Shown: positions 49,361-59,329, numbered from the stretch's first letter. The stretch: 64,000 nucleotides of DNA from Palsa-504 sp963739615 (GCA_963739615.1 CAVUBD010000035.1:254543-318542); one strand, 5' to 3'. Numbers and translations are program-made. The notes: generated by a model from the letters alone, not told the origin.

Positions 49361-51793
49361 TTAGCCATCGGCCGACGGCCGGATGGTCGTCAAGTCCTGC
49401 CTGACCTCGAAGATCGCCTGGTCGCCCGCTGATAGCTCACGGATGTCGCCGGGGACTCCGGCCCTGATCGGGCGGCTCACGCCCTCGGGGTGGATGGCCA
49501 GCGTCAGGCGTTCTGCGGTGAGCGAGACCAAGATCGGGGTCTCCCGGAACTGTATCGAGAACGACAGGTAACGGAGCTGGCTCGGGAGCCGGGGATCGAA
49601 GTACAAGGCACCGTCGCGGACGTGGATGCCCGCGTAATTGCGTTGCACGACATCGAGTGTCCCGGACATGACACCCACGTGGATGCCTTCCTGCGTCGTG
49701 CCGCCCTGGATGTCGTCGACATCGCTCTGCAGCGCGACGAGGAACCTGTCCCATGAGCTGTCGGGGTCGAAAGCGGCAAGTACCCCCGCGTGGGTGACGA
49801 AGCTCAATGTCGAGCCGTGAGAGGTGCGCCGGTCGTAGTAGGCGACGTTCCGCATGGCAGTGTCGGCACGATAGTCATACCTCAGTCGCTCGAAGACCTC
49901 GCGTAGTTCCTCGTGCGAGAACAGGAAGAAGAGCATCACCGTGTCGGCCTGTTTGGTGAGCTTATAGCGGTTGGGGTCCTCGCCCTCCGCGCGCAGGATC
50001 CGGTCTAGCCGCTGGATGTTGTCGTACTTGGCGCGGTAGGCGTCCCAGTCGAGCTCGTCGAGTTCGTCGTAACCTTCGAACTGGCTGATGATCCCGTCGT
50101 CGTGAAAAGGGACGAACATCCGGTGGCTCATGTCCCGCCACACCGCCAGTTCGTCGTCGCCGATGCCCAGCCGCCCGCGCAACGCCGCAGCGCGGCTCGC
50201 GGGCAGTAGTGACAGCACCTTGCAGGCGATGTCGCAGAGCCACGCCACCATGACGTTGGTGTAGGCGTTGTTGCGCAACCCGGCCTGCGGCGCATCCGGG
50301 TACTTGTCGTGGAACTCATCGGGGCCCATCACGCCGTGAATCTCGTAACGTTCACGTTCGGGATTGAAGTGCGCGATCGACGCCCAGAAGCGCGCGATCT
50401 CGAGCATCATCTCCGCGCCGTAGTCGCGCAGGAACGTCTGGTCGTCGGTGGCATGGAAGTAGCGCCAGATGTTGTAGAAGATCGCGGCGTTGACGTGCCG
50501 CTGGTTACGGCTGAGGTCCGGCTCCCAGCGGCCCGAGAGCGGGTTGAGGTGGACACGCTGGGTTTCCTCAATTCCCTCGCTCCCGCTCTGCCACGGGAAC
50601 ATCGCGCCCCGCAACCCTGCCGCCCTGGCTGCCGCCCTGGCCTCGCCTATCCGCCGGTAGCGGTACATCAGCAGCCCGCGCGTGACTTCGGGCAGCCGGA
50701 CATTGAAGAACGGGAGCACATAGATCTCATCCCAGAAGACGTGCCCGCGATAGGCCTCGCCGTTGAGCCCGCGGGCGGGCAGCCCGGCGTCGAGGTCAGC
50801 GGTGTGAAGCGAGCAGACCTGCAGGATGTGCGCGATGTGCAGCCGCAGCAACTGCTGCACGCGCTCGTCTCCTGACACGCGCACGTCACAGACCCGCCAC
50901 ACTTCCTCCCATGCCGCGACGTGGCGCTCGAACGACGCGGCGAAATCGGTGTGGCGGGCCGCCGACGTGGCCGCCTTCACCAGCGTGTCGCTGACCGCTG
51001 GGTCCCGTGACGTATAGAACGTCACCATCTTCTCCACGCGCATCGCCGCGCCCTGCCGCACGTCGAAGGCCAGGACCTGCTGGATGTAGTCCTCCATCTG
51101 ATGGAGCGTCCGCTCGACCGGGAGCGGCTGGCTGCCGCTGAACACGCGGGTGCGGGCCGCCTGGCTGATGTACAGATTCGACTGCCGGGTCTCCACCTTC
51201 AAGGCGATGACCTCGGGCCCGAACGTCCGCGGGGAAACAGGGTTCAGATGGCGGCCTTCCAGCTGCTGATAGCGCTCGACGCCCCGGTTGCTCACCCGGC
51301 CGTCGACCGCCGAGATCACCTCGACGCGCCCCGACCAGTTCTCCGGGACGAGCGTCCACTCGATCCCCGCGTGGTGAGCGTCGGCCATGCTGACGAACCG
51401 GCGGCTTTTCAGCGTCGTCTCCCTGCCGCTGCGATCACGGAAACGAAGGTGGCGGATGACGGTCGCGTACCGGATGTCAAACTCGTGACGGTAGCTAAGC
51501 AATTCGACTTCGGCGAGCCGGATCGCGTCCTCACCCTCGATGCGCAGCGTGAGGACCAGCCAGTTCGGCAGGTTGATGAGGTCCTCGTTGAGCACCGGCA
51601 GTCCGCCCAGGATCGTCGTCTCGCGGTTATAGCCTCCATGCGCATAGGTGCCCGGGTAGTGCACGCCATCGGCGTCCTCCCACTCCACCGCACCACGCGT
51701 GCACAGGTAACCGTTGCCCGTCGAGGTGAGCACCTCGCGCAGACCCTCAGTGCCCGGATCGAAGCCGTCATAGGCGAGCAAGAAACCGTCCAC
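49361..51793 (-). CDS. Glycoside hydrolase family 65 disaccharide phosphorylase
   Basis: 810 residues. An N-terminal beta-sandwich (about 1-270), linker and (alpha/alpha)6 barrel with FWDEIYVLPFF near 350 and GIEETQRVHLNPLSGRWEPD, then catalytic Glu in VMGPDEFHDKY (about 490) and a C-terminal barrel cap. Cleaves maltose, trehalose or kojibiose with phosphate to beta-glucose-1-phosphate; the substrate cannot be told. It is co-operonic with pgmB, forming a standard disaccharide phosphorolysis pair. Confidence 0.95.
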   Translation of the reverse strand: MDGFLLAYDGFDPGTEGLREVLTSTGNGYLCTRGAVEWEDADGVHYPGTYAHGGYNRETTILGGLPVLNEDLINLPNWLVLTLRIEGEDAIRLAEVELLSYRHEFDIRYATVIRHLRFRDRSGRETTLKSRRFVSMADAHHAGIEWTLVPENWSGRVEVISAVDGRVSNRGVERYQQLEGRHLNPVSPRTFGPEVIALKVETRQSNLYISQAARTRVFSGSQPLPVERTLHQMEDYIQQVLAFDVRQGAAMRVEKMVTFYTSRDPAVSDTLVKAATSAARHTDFAASFERHVAAWEEVWRVCDVRVSGDERVQQLLRLHIAHILQVCSLHTADLDAGLPARGLNGEAYRGHVFWDEIYVLPFFNVRLPEVTRGLLMYRYRRIGEARAAARAAGLRGAMFPWQSGSEGIEETQRVHLNPLSGRWEPDLSRNQRHVNAAIFYNIWRYFHATDDQTFLRDYGAEMMLEIARFWASIAHFNPERERYEIHGVMGPDEFHDKYPDAPQAGLRNNAYTNVMVAWLCDIACKVLSLLPASRAAALRGRLGIGDDELAVWRDMSHRMFVPFHDDGIISQFEGYDELDELDWDAYRAKYDNIQRLDRILRAEGEDPNRYKLTKQADTVMLFFLFSHEELREVFERLRYDYRADTAMRNVAYYDRRTSHGSTLSFVTHAGVLAAFDPDSSWDRFLVALQSDVDDIQGGTTQEGIHVGVMSGTLDVVQRNYAGIHVRDGALYFDPRLPSQLRYLSFSIQFRETPILVSLTAERLTLAIHPEGVSRPIRAGVPGDIRELSAGDQAIFEVRQDLTTIRPSADG

Positions 51794-52345
51794 GGCACCC
51801 TCCTCGCTGATTCGAGACGGTCACGTTGCCCTCACCGCCGACGCTGTACCGGACTCAATAGCGGGCCTGACCCCCAGCGACGGACCACTACCTCACAGCC
51901 CGTACATCCGGCGCCATCGCGACGGATCGCCAGGCGTCATCGTACCGGCGCTGCCGCTCCGACGTTGACGGATGGCAGGCCAACTGCGTCCACTGATGTA
52001 CCCCACTTCGCTCCGTCCGCACCGCCGCGCCGGGGAGGAATCGCTCGACCGGCCGTTCGTCGTCGAGCGACGAGACGAACTCCGCGACCTCATCGCCGCC
52101 CTCGCCGATCAGTTCGCGACTTCCACCTGGCGGAATGCGCCCTACCATTAACGCGGCTGGGGCACAGATTACCGGCAGCCCGGCCAGGGCCGCGCGGTTG
52201 TAGCGGCAAGGATGGAGTCGTCCTGCGGTGTGTGCACCCGGGCCGTCTGCGCAAGTCCCGCGCCCGCTGGATCCCCTTGCACAAAACACCATGATCAGCT
52301 ATTTGTCAGTTAACTTGATCGAATTAATAGGATTAGGATCACGCT
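51794..52345. other. Intergenic region, no supported gene
   Basis: 552 bases. The part up to 52280 is GC-rich with only shadow frames; one possible short remnant lies around 52000-52150. The last 60 bases are AT-rich (TTTGTCAGTTAACTTGATCG) and probably contain the promoter of the rhodanese gene at 52346. Confidence 0.5.
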
Positions 52346-53947
52346 ATGGCGAGATCACCGAAGGAACCGGGCGTCCAGCCCGTGACCGTCCGCCGCGCGC
52401 TGCGGGCCAGGATCGAGATCGGGCTCCTCGACATACGCCCGGAAGGGCGCTTCGCCGAGGGACATCCCTTGTTCGCAGCCTCGTTCCCGCTCGGCCGCCT
52501 GGAAGCGGAGATCTTCGACCGGCTGCCCCGGCGCTCCGTGCCCCTCGTGGTCTATGGAGACGGTCCTGACGACGCAGCGGCAGCCGTCCGCAGGCTCCGG
52601 CGCTTTGGCTACCGCGACGTGTCGGTCCTCACCGGCGGCCTGGCCAGCTGGGTGGCCGCGGGAGGGGAGCTATTCCAGGATGTCAACGTCCCGAGCAAGG
52701 CGTTCGGGGAACTCGTCGCGGCCACTGCGGGAACGCCGGCGGTGGCCGCCGAGGAACTCCACGCCCTGCTCTGCGGCCACGCTGACGTCGTCGTGGTCGA
52801 CGCCAGGCGGTTCGACGAGTACCAGAACATGAGCATCCCGACCGCCACGAGCGTGCCTGGGGCCGAACTGGTCCTGCGGGTCGGCGCTCTCGTCCAGGAC
52901 CATGCCACCACGGTGGTCGTGAACTGCGCCGGCCGGACCCGAAGCATCATCGGGACGCAGTCGCTGATCAACGCCGGGTTGCCCAACAGGGTGATGGCGT
53001 TGCGCAACGGGACCATCGGCTGGACCCTGGCCGGGCTGGCGCTGGACCACGGCCAGGACCGCCGGGCCCCCGAGGTCCCGGCCGAGCTTGCGCGGCAGGC
53101 CAAGGCAGCGGCCCGGGCCGTGGCCAGGAAGGCAGGGGTGCGCTCCATCCGCGCCGCTGAGCTGAGGTCGCTGGCGGCCGGGGACCGGCGGACCGTCTAC
53201 CGTTTCGACGTACGCTCTGCCGAGGAGTACGCCCTCGGCCATCTGGCCGGGTTCCGGTCGGCTCCCGGCGGCCAGCTGGTACAGGAGACCGACTGGTTCG
53301 CCCCGGTCCGGGGCGCGCTAGTGGTCCTCGCCGCCGACGATGGTGGCCGGGCGGCGATCACAGCGTCGTGGCTGGCTCAGATGGGCTGGGAGACCGCGGT
53401 TCTGCAGGCCGGCCCCGCGGCGGGCCCCTTCGAGCAGGGGCACTGGACGCCGGATCTCCCGCCGCCGCCTGAGGTGCCGCTGGCCGAGCCGGCGCAGGTG
53501 CACGACTGGCTGCAGGCCGGCCAGGCGCTCGTCGTCGACGTCGACACCAGCCGCCTGTTCCAGGCCGGCCACCTGCCCGGCGCGGCCTGGGCGCTGCGCA
53601 CCGACCTGTCCGAGGCCAGGGTGCTCGACCGGCTCCGCTGGCCGCCCCGGCTGGTCCTGACCAGCGCGGACGGGACGCTGGCGGCTTTCGCGGCCGCCGA
53701 CGTGCCCGAGCATGCCGGGACCGAGGTGACGGTGCTGGCCGGCGGAACCGCAGGGTGGGCCTGGTCGGGCCGGCCACTGCACGAAGGCATGGGCGTGATG
53801 CTGTCCCCTCTCATCGACGTCTACCGCCGGCCGTACGAGGGAACCGGCGTGGACGCCGCTGCCATGCAGGCCTACCTGGACTGGGAGAACGGGCTCGTAG
53901 CCCAGCTTGAGCGAGACGGCACCCACGGCTTCACCGTGATGACCTGA
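52346..53947 (+). CDS. Four-domain rhodanese-like sulfurtransferase
   Basis: 533 residues with four tandem rhodanese-type domains at about 20-105, 130-230, 260-350 and 385-480. Only the second has a catalytic Cys loop (VVVNCAGRTRS). The others read VVYGDGPDD, VVLAADDGGR and LVLTSADGT. It probably moves persulfide sulfur, or scaffolds such transfer, linked to the sulfonate and persulfide genes nearby. ATG 52346. It is monocistronic, followed by sulfur-gene remnants. Confidence 0.88.
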   Translation: MARSPKEPGVQPVTVRRALRARIEIGLLDIRPEGRFAEGHPLFAASFPLGRLEAEIFDRLPRRSVPLVVYGDGPDDAAAAVRRLRRFGYRDVSVLTGGLASWVAAGGELFQDVNVPSKAFGELVAATAGTPAVAAEELHALLCGHADVVVVDARRFDEYQNMSIPTATSVPGAELVLRVGALVQDHATTVVVNCAGRTRSIIGTQSLINAGLPNRVMALRNGTIGWTLAGLALDHGQDRRAPEVPAELARQAKAAARAVARKAGVRSIRAAELRSLAAGDRRTVYRFDVRSAEEYALGHLAGFRSAPGGQLVQETDWFAPVRGALVVLAADDGGRAAITASWLAQMGWETAVLQAGPAAGPFEQGHWTPDLPPPPEVPLAEPAQVHDWLQAGQALVVDVDTSRLFQAGHLPGAAWALRTDLSEARVLDRLRWPPRLVLTSADGTLAAFAAADVPEHAGTEVTVLAGGTAGWAWSGRPLHEGMGVMLSPLIDVYRRPYEGTGVDAAAMQAYLDWENGLVAQLERDGTHGFTVMT

Positions 53948-54035
53948 AAGCCAGGCGACCCCTATCGCCATAGCATGCCCCTATACCAGATTCTATCGAC
54001 AGATATGATAGACAATTGGATAATGGGAGCTTCCC

Positions 54036-54109
54036 ATGCCCGCGGCCGTCGTGATCGACCAGGACCGGGTAGTGAGGTTCGCCGACGTTCACCAGGATCT
54101 GGACCGTGA
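54036..54109 (+). pseudogene. Possible peroxiredoxin C-terminal fragment
   Basis: ATG 54036 opens with AAVVIDQDRVVRFADVHQDLD, like the strand AAFVID.DG.VRFADVHPD of AhpC/TSA peroxiredoxins. Only about 25 residues remain before the join to the tauD fragment. It has its own AT-rich upstream with AATGGGAGC. Weak but consistent with a mosaic. Confidence 0.45.
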
Positions 54110-54119
54110 CCAGGATGCG

Positions 54120-54373
54120 GCGTTCGCGCGGCCTGCGAGGGGTTGCCGGACGACGTCAAGGAGCGCTTCGAGGGCCTGCACGTCACCCACGACTACCGGG
54201 CGGCGTTGCTCAGCTCCGGGCACGACTATCCGATCGTGGCCCACCCGCTCGTCCGCACGCACCGCGAGACCGGCAGGAAGATCCTCTGGGTTAACTTCAG
54301 CCAGCACCCGTGGATCGTCGGACTTGACCGGGACGAGAGCAGGGAACTGCTCTCCATCGTCCACGACCAGTAA
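54120..54373 (+). pseudogene. tauD: tauD-like dioxygenase fragment
   Basis: About 75 codons: DDVKERFEGLHVTHDYRAAL, YPIVAHPLVRTHRETGRKIL, WVNFSQHPWIVGLDRDESRE and a stop right after IVHDQ. This is the middle of a TauD/TfdA Fe/2-oxoglutarate sulfonate dioxygenase. The N- and C-terminal parts, with two of three iron ligands, are missing. Confidence 0.8.
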
Positions 54374-54415
54374 TGGTCGACCACGACGTAACAGGTCCGT
54401 GACGATCGGGGCAAA

Positions 54416-54665
54416 GGCCTTCCCGGACCGTTACGGCAGTAACGGCCGGACCGGCACGATCGCGGTGCCGGTCATGGCCGGCGGCTGGGCCGGGCACATG
54501 ATCGCGGTCGAGGTGCACCTACGCCCGGTGCTCGTGGAGCTCGGCGCCACGGCGCCGGCCCGCGGACTGTACGTCACCGAACCCCAGTTGGGACACCTAG
54601 ACGCCGCCATGTCGAAGTGGGCGCAGAACGCTATCCCGCTGATCCGCCGGCCCTGGCCCGTTAGG
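54416..54665 (+). pseudogene. Duplicate of the ssuE 3' part
   Basis: About 250 bases nearly identical to 47152-47402. The encoded FPDRYGSNGRTGTIAVPVMA, GGWAGHMIAVEVHLRPVLVE and KWAQNAIPLIRR copies the FMN-reductase C-terminus, with the same stop context (GTTAGGTG). The 5' half is missing; joined to the tauD fragment. Confidence 0.88.
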
Positions 54666-54858
54666 TGGGCCGGAGGCGGCCCGCCGCCCGCAGCGTGAGG
54701 TCAGAGCGGGTGGATAGCGGGGTGGTGGTACAGCTGCGTCCGGTCGGGGCTGCGCCAGACCAGGACGCCCGGCTGGGGTTGTTGGAGCCGCCAGCCCCGG
54801 GCCTGACACCTTGGTGGTGATGTCGGCATTGCGGCTCCTGTCAGTTATATTAACACAT

Positions 54859-56343
54859 ATGACGATCCGCGACGCGATACAGCTAGCCGAGGCCAGCAGG
54901 CCACCCGACGGCGTCATCCGCTGCCTGATCTACGTGCGGATCAGCATGGACAAGGCCCACGACGGGCACGGCGTGGCCAACCAGCTCGCCAAGCTGGAGA
55001 AGAAAGCCAACGAGCGCGGCTGGACGGTCCTGTACCGGCTGTCGGATAACGACATCGGGGTGACCCGCAAGGACCCGACCAAGCCGGGAAAGTACCGGCC
55101 AGGGTATGAGGAGGCGATGCGGCTGGTCGATGCCCGGGCGGTGGACGCGGTGCTGTGCTTTAAGTGGGACCGGTTCATCCGCGAGCCGCTGGACCTGGAG
55201 TACCTGATCCCCCGCTTCGACAGGGCCGGGGTGCGGTTCGCCGAGGTGGCCGGGAACATCGACCTGGGCACCGACTCCGGGCGGCTGCACGCGCGGATCC
55301 TGATCGCGGTGGCCAAGGCCGAGCAGGAGCGCAAGGCCGAGCGGCAGAAGCTGGCGAACGAGCAGGCGGCGGTCAACGGCAGGCGGTTCCTGGGCGGCCC
55401 GCGCCCGTTCGGGTACCGCGAGGATCACGTGACCGCGCACCCGGTGGAGGGCCCGGCGGTGGCGGAGGCGTGCGCGGCGCTGCTGGGCGGGGGCAGCATC
55501 AGCGGGATCATGCGGGAGTGGACCAAGCTGGAGCTGACGCCGCCGCAGCAGGACCGGCGCGGCACCACCCGGTGGAACCGGACCAGCATCCGGATGATCC
55601 TGCTGAACCCGCGGATCGCGGGCTTGTCGGTGTACCACGGGGAGATCGTCGGGCAGGGGAACTGGGAGCCGCTGGTGAGCGAGGAGACGTGGCGGGCGGT
55701 GCGGGGCATCCTGGAGGACCCGGCCCGCAAGCCGCCGCGCGGGGTGCGGACGCTGCTGGGCGGGCTGGCGTGCTGCCCGTGCGGGAACGTGGTCGCCGGG
55801 GGGCCGTCGCATACCGGGCACCGGGTCTACCGCTGCTCGATGCCGACCCGGGACCGGTCCTGGCCCGGCGAGCACGTGGCCCGGCAGGCCGGGCCGGTGG
55901 AGGACTTCATCACCAGGCTGGTGGTGGGGCGGCTGTCCCGCGCCGATGCCGCCGATCTGGTGGCCGTCGAGGAGGGCGGGCCGGATGTGGCGGCGCTGCG
56001 GGAGGAGGCGGCGGCGATCCGCCGGAACCTGGAGGAGATGGCCGCCGACCGGGCGCTGGGCCTGATCACCCGGCCGCAGCTGCTGGCCGCGACCGGGCGG
56101 GCGAACATCCGGCTGGATGAGATCGGGACCGAGCTGGACCACGCCGCGCGGGAGAACGTGCTGGCCCCGCTGGTGGCTGCCGAGAACGCGGCGGAGGTGT
56201 GGGAAACCCTGGACCTGTCCCGCAAGCGGGCGGTCATCAAGACGCTGATGACGATCACGCTGCATTCGCCGGGCCGGGGAGCCCGCCGCCCGTTCGACCC
56301 GGCCACGGTCACGGTCACCTGGCGGCAGCCGGACGCCGCCTGA
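54859..56343 (+). CDS. Large serine recombinase (integrase)
   Basis: 494 residues from ATG 54859. Resolvase domain with catalytic Ser in LIYVRISMDKAHDG (about residue 30), R residues in FKWDRFIREPLDLEY, and ILIAVAKAEQERKAERQ. Then the recombinase domain (RRFLGGPRPFGYR, MILLNPRIAGLSVY), a zinc-ribbon (CCPCGNVV...YRCS) and a coiled-coil region. It probably integrates and excises the mobilizable element that follows. Confidence 0.93.
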   Translation: MTIRDAIQLAEASRPPDGVIRCLIYVRISMDKAHDGHGVANQLAKLEKKANERGWTVLYRLSDNDIGVTRKDPTKPGKYRPGYEEAMRLVDARAVDAVLCFKWDRFIREPLDLEYLIPRFDRAGVRFAEVAGNIDLGTDSGRLHARILIAVAKAEQERKAERQKLANEQAAVNGRRFLGGPRPFGYREDHVTAHPVEGPAVAEACAALLGGGSISGIMREWTKLELTPPQQDRRGTTRWNRTSIRMILLNPRIAGLSVYHGEIVGQGNWEPLVSEETWRAVRGILEDPARKPPRGVRTLLGGLACCPCGNVVAGGPSHTGHRVYRCSMPTRDRSWPGEHVARQAGPVEDFITRLVVGRLSRADAADLVAVEEGGPDVAALREEAAAIRRNLEEMAADRALGLITRPQLLAATGRANIRLDEIGTELDHAARENVLAPLVAAENAAEVWETLDLSRKRAVIKTLMTITLHSPGRGARRPFDPATVTVTWRQPDAA

Positions 56344-56409
56344 GACCGGCCAGGATGCCCGGGCCCCGATGCCCGGGCCCCGATGCCGGGAGCCGGGGCG
56401 TCCTGGCGT

Positions 56410-56643
56410 TTACCTGCGGCGGGGGCGGCGCAGGAGGAGCGCGAGCGTGTCACGCTGCTGGCTGGACAGCGGCGGGGCGGCATCGACCAGCCGGGCGACG
56501 TAGGCATCCAGGCTGGTCTGCTGGTCATCTTCGGGGTGCCCGTCGTGGTCGGGGCATTGGTCTTGCTGGCTGTGCGCGGCCGGGGGCGAGCTGGACCTGG
56601 CTGGTCCCGGACGGACGGCGTGGAGGCCCGGCCGGTTCCTCAT
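56410..56643 (-). CDS. Small hypothetical protein of the mobile element
   Basis: 77 residues. The C-terminal half, SLDAYVARLVDAAPPLSSQQ then RDTLALLLRRPRRR, is a form I know from many small actinomycete mobile-element proteins. The N-terminal half is low-complexity. No function known. Opposite strand to the recombinase. Confidence 0.6.
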   Translation of the reverse strand: MRNRPGLHAVRPGPARSSSPPAAHSQQDQCPDHDGHPEDDQQTSLDAYVARLVDAAPPLSSQQRDTLALLLRRPRRR

Positions 56644-57279
56644 CCCCGGTCCCCGCTTTCACGGCGATGCTGGTCCCCTGACATGATTTAAAGCTACGTA
56701 TCTGCTGCCGGACGGCAAATCAACGTGCGCCATCATAGACCGCGTTAAACGGCACCAGGCATCATTTAGCAGCACTGGACATCACCCGGCAGTACTGGAT
56801 ATCACTGACTAGTACGGCAGAATCTTTTTGCTTGAACCCGTAAACCGGGGATACGCCGCGTTCGGCGTGTTCAAGCATTCACATAAACACGCCGCGCGGT
56901 AATCACCGGCCTGGGCCCCATTGCGCCACGCTAACCTCACCGGGCACAGGCGTCCGGCCGCTGGCCTGCGGCTCCGCGCGGCCGGCACCCCAGGCAGGAA
57001 CCGGGAGAGCCTGGGGTCACCCAGGACCGATCTCGCCTTCCCGCGTGCGCCTGCGACCGCCACCTCAGCGGCGAGGAGGGTGGAATGCGCGGTCACTAAC
57101 CAGCGCCTTTTGCTCTGGATGAAAGCAGCCCCGAACCACCGGAGCAAGATGTGGGCTAAACCCCCTCTTACGTCTGGACCGGGCGCGGTCCAGACATACA
57201 CTGGCACCGGGGCAGCGCCCCGGTAATACCTCTCGCCGAGAGGAAACCGGCGGGACTTTTTAACAAAGGGGGTCAGGAA
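56644..57279. other. Candidate oriT region upstream of mobC-mobA
   Basis: 636 bases without a supported gene. Three hairpins cluster before mobC: 57172-57195 (arms GTCTGGACC/GGTCCAGAC), 57206-57224 (ACCGGGGC/GCCCCGGT) and 57229-57243 (CCTCTCG/CGAGAGG, 1-base loop). Such stem clusters next to MobC/relaxase genes are typical of transfer origins. The nick site cannot be placed. Confidence 0.55.
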
Positions 57280-57738
57280 TTGGACGCGGCGAGCTGGGGG
57301 CAACAGCTGATGACAGGCACCGTCAACGGAACCAGCGGAACCGGCGTCAGCGGGCAGGGCCGGCGGCGGGCCCGGCAGCCGGTCCCGCGTACGCGCCGGG
57401 TGGAGTTCACGCTGAGCGGCGAGGAACACGCGATCCTCGTGGAGGCGGCCCGGCGGGCGGGGATGGCCCGCCGAGCGTACGCCGCTCAGGCAGCGCTGAC
57501 CGCCGCCGCGAACGGCAACCCGATCAGCGGCCAGGAACCGCTGGCGCTGGTGCTGACCGAACTGATGCGCGCGGCCGGGCTGGTCCGCCGCATCGCCACG
57601 AACCTGAACCAGGCGGCCGCCAAGCTGAACGCCACCGGGCAGCCCGCCGGGAACCTGCCCGCCTACGCGGCCCAGAGCATCCGCCGCGCCGACCACATCG
57701 ACCAGGTAGCCGACGCCGTACGCAATGCCCTGGGATGA
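57280..57738 (+). CDS. mobC: MobC-like mobilization (relaxosome) protein
   Basis: About 152 residues from TTG 57280 behind GGGGTCAGGA; ATG 57310 is an alternative. RTRRVEFTLSGEEHAILVEA and ARRAGMARRAYAAQAAL form a ribbon-helix-helix-like N-domain. LALVLTELMRAAGLVRRIAT and NLNQAAAKLNATGQPAG is the typical MobC C-domain helix. It binds oriT and helps the relaxase. It overlaps mobA by 14 bp. Confidence 0.85.
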   Translation: MDAASWGQQLMTGTVNGTSGTGVSGQGRRRARQPVPRTRRVEFTLSGEEHAILVEAARRAGMARRAYAAQAALTAAANGNPISGQEPLALVLTELMRAAGLVRRIATNLNQAAAKLNATGQPAGNLPAYAAQSIRRADHIDQVADAVRNALG

Positions 57739-59281
57739 GGTTCGCGGCGACGGTGACCGCGTGATCGGGAAGATCAGCACCCCGCGCGGGGAACACGTCC
57801 AGCCATTGCTGTACTACCTGTTCGGTCCCGGCCGCCATGAAGAACACACAGATCCCCACCTAGTGGCTGGCTGGCGTCACCCAGCCGACCTGGAACCCCC
57901 GCTACGGCCCGATGGCAGGCGAGACTTCACCAGGCTCGCGGGGTTGCTCTTGCAGCCGCAGGCCGTCCTCGGCAAGCGAGCGTACGCGCGGCCGGTATGG
58001 CACTGCTCGATGCGGGCCGCGCCAGAGGACCGGATGCTCAGCGACGACGAGTGGGCCGCCATCGCGCATGACGTGATGCACCGTACCGGGCTGTCTCCGT
58101 ACGGCCAGGAAGACGAGGCCGTACGCTGGGTCGCGGTCCGGCACGGCGACGACCATATCCATCTAGTCGCGATGCTGGCCCGCCAGGACGGCGGCAAGCC
58201 CAGCTTGTCCTGGGAACGGTACAAGGTCCGCGCCGCCTGCCTGGCCGCCGAGCAGCGCTACGGGCTGCGCTCCACCGCCCCCGCCGACCGGACCGCGGCC
58301 CGCCGGCCGACCCGTGCGGAGAACGAGAAGGCCGCCCGCCGCGGCCTGGACGAGGCCCCCAGGATCACGCTGCGGCGGCAGGTCACCACCGCCGCCGCGT
58401 CCGCGAACAGCGAGCAGGAGTTCTTCGCCCGCCTGGGCCAGGCCGCGGTGCTGGTGCGCAAGCGGTTCAGCGTCAAGAACCCCGGCCAGGTCACCGGGTA
58501 CTCGGTCGCGCTCCCCGGCGACACCGCCAAAGACGGCTGCCCCATCTGGTACGGGGGCGGGAAACTCGCTGCGGATCTGAGCTGGCCCAAGCTGCGGCAG
58601 CGGTGGACCCCGCACCGGGCCACGCCCGGCAGGCATCCGAACCTGACCGGCGAGGAGCGGAACGCGCTCTGGGAGCACGCCACCCGTGCCGCTGCCGACG
58701 CCGCCGCGCAGATCAGGGCCATGGCCTGGACCGACCCGGCTGCCGCCGCCGATGCCGCCTGGGCCACCTCCGACACCTTGCACGTGGCCGCCGCCATACT
58801 CGGCAGCCGCATCCTGCGCCAGGCCGCCGACGCCTACGACCGCGCCGCCCGCGTACCCTACGGCCGCATCCCGCCGCCCACCCCGGCCGGGAACCAGCTC
58901 CGCCAGGCCGCCCGGCTGCTGTCCGCATTCGCCTACCTCACCGGCGACCGGTCCCTCACCCCCATCGTCCTCATCACCAGGCTGGCAGCGCTCGCCGAAG
59001 ACGTCGCCGACCTGCGTGAATCCCAGCAGCGCGCCGCCCAGGCCGCTGCCGCCCGCGCCGCCGCCGAACGCCTGCACGCCGCCGCCCGCCCGGTCCCGCC
59101 TGCGCAGCCACGCCCGGCCCCGCGCGCCAGCACCGCCGCCCAGCTCGCCGGGCTGTCCTTCCCCCAGCCAGCACAGCCTGCCCCGCAGCCGGCCGCACCC
59201 GGACAGCCCGGCCCCGATCCAGGCGGCCCGCCGCCAGCACGCCGGCCGTCACCACCACGGCCACACAGCCCCAGCCGCTAA
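57725..59281 (+). CDS. mobA: Relaxase / mobilization nuclease
   Basis: 518 residues. The N-terminal relaxase domain has the HUH-type triad region VRHGDDHIHLVAMLARQDGG and an upstream WHCSMRAAPEDRMLSDDEWA. The candidate catalytic Tyr is in QPLLYYLFGPG. The C-terminal half is Ala/Arg-rich helices and a Pro-rich tail. It should nick and lead plasmid or element DNA in conjugal mobilization. No type IV secretion genes are in the window, so it would need a helper. Confidence 0.9.
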   Translation: MPWDEVRGDGDRVIGKISTPRGEHVQPLLYYLFGPGRHEEHTDPHLVAGWRHPADLEPPLRPDGRRDFTRLAGLLLQPQAVLGKRAYARPVWHCSMRAAPEDRMLSDDEWAAIAHDVMHRTGLSPYGQEDEAVRWVAVRHGDDHIHLVAMLARQDGGKPSLSWERYKVRAACLAAEQRYGLRSTAPADRTAARRPTRAENEKAARRGLDEAPRITLRRQVTTAAASANSEQEFFARLGQAAVLVRKRFSVKNPGQVTGYSVALPGDTAKDGCPIWYGGGKLAADLSWPKLRQRWTPHRATPGRHPNLTGEERNALWEHATRAAADAAAQIRAMAWTDPAAAADAAWATSDTLHVAAAILGSRILRQAADAYDRAARVPYGRIPPPTPAGNQLRQAARLLSAFAYLTGDRSLTPIVLITRLAALAEDVADLRESQQRAAQAAAARAAAERLHAAARPVPPAQPRPAPRASTAAQLAGLSFPQPAQPAPQPAAPGQPGPDPGGPPPARRPSPPRPHSPSR

Positions 59282-59329
59282 CCCGCTCCGTCAGGGCAAG
59301 GCTGCCGGGAGGACGGTGTTACGGTCGTT

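Noticed and set aside
51888..52292. Minus-strand frame upstream of the rhodanese gene
   Set aside because: No domain, no ribosome site, uneven composition.
56809..57780. Long minus-strand frame opposite mobC and the oriT region
   Set aside because: The part opposite mobC is a shadow, and the part over the hairpins has no domain pattern.
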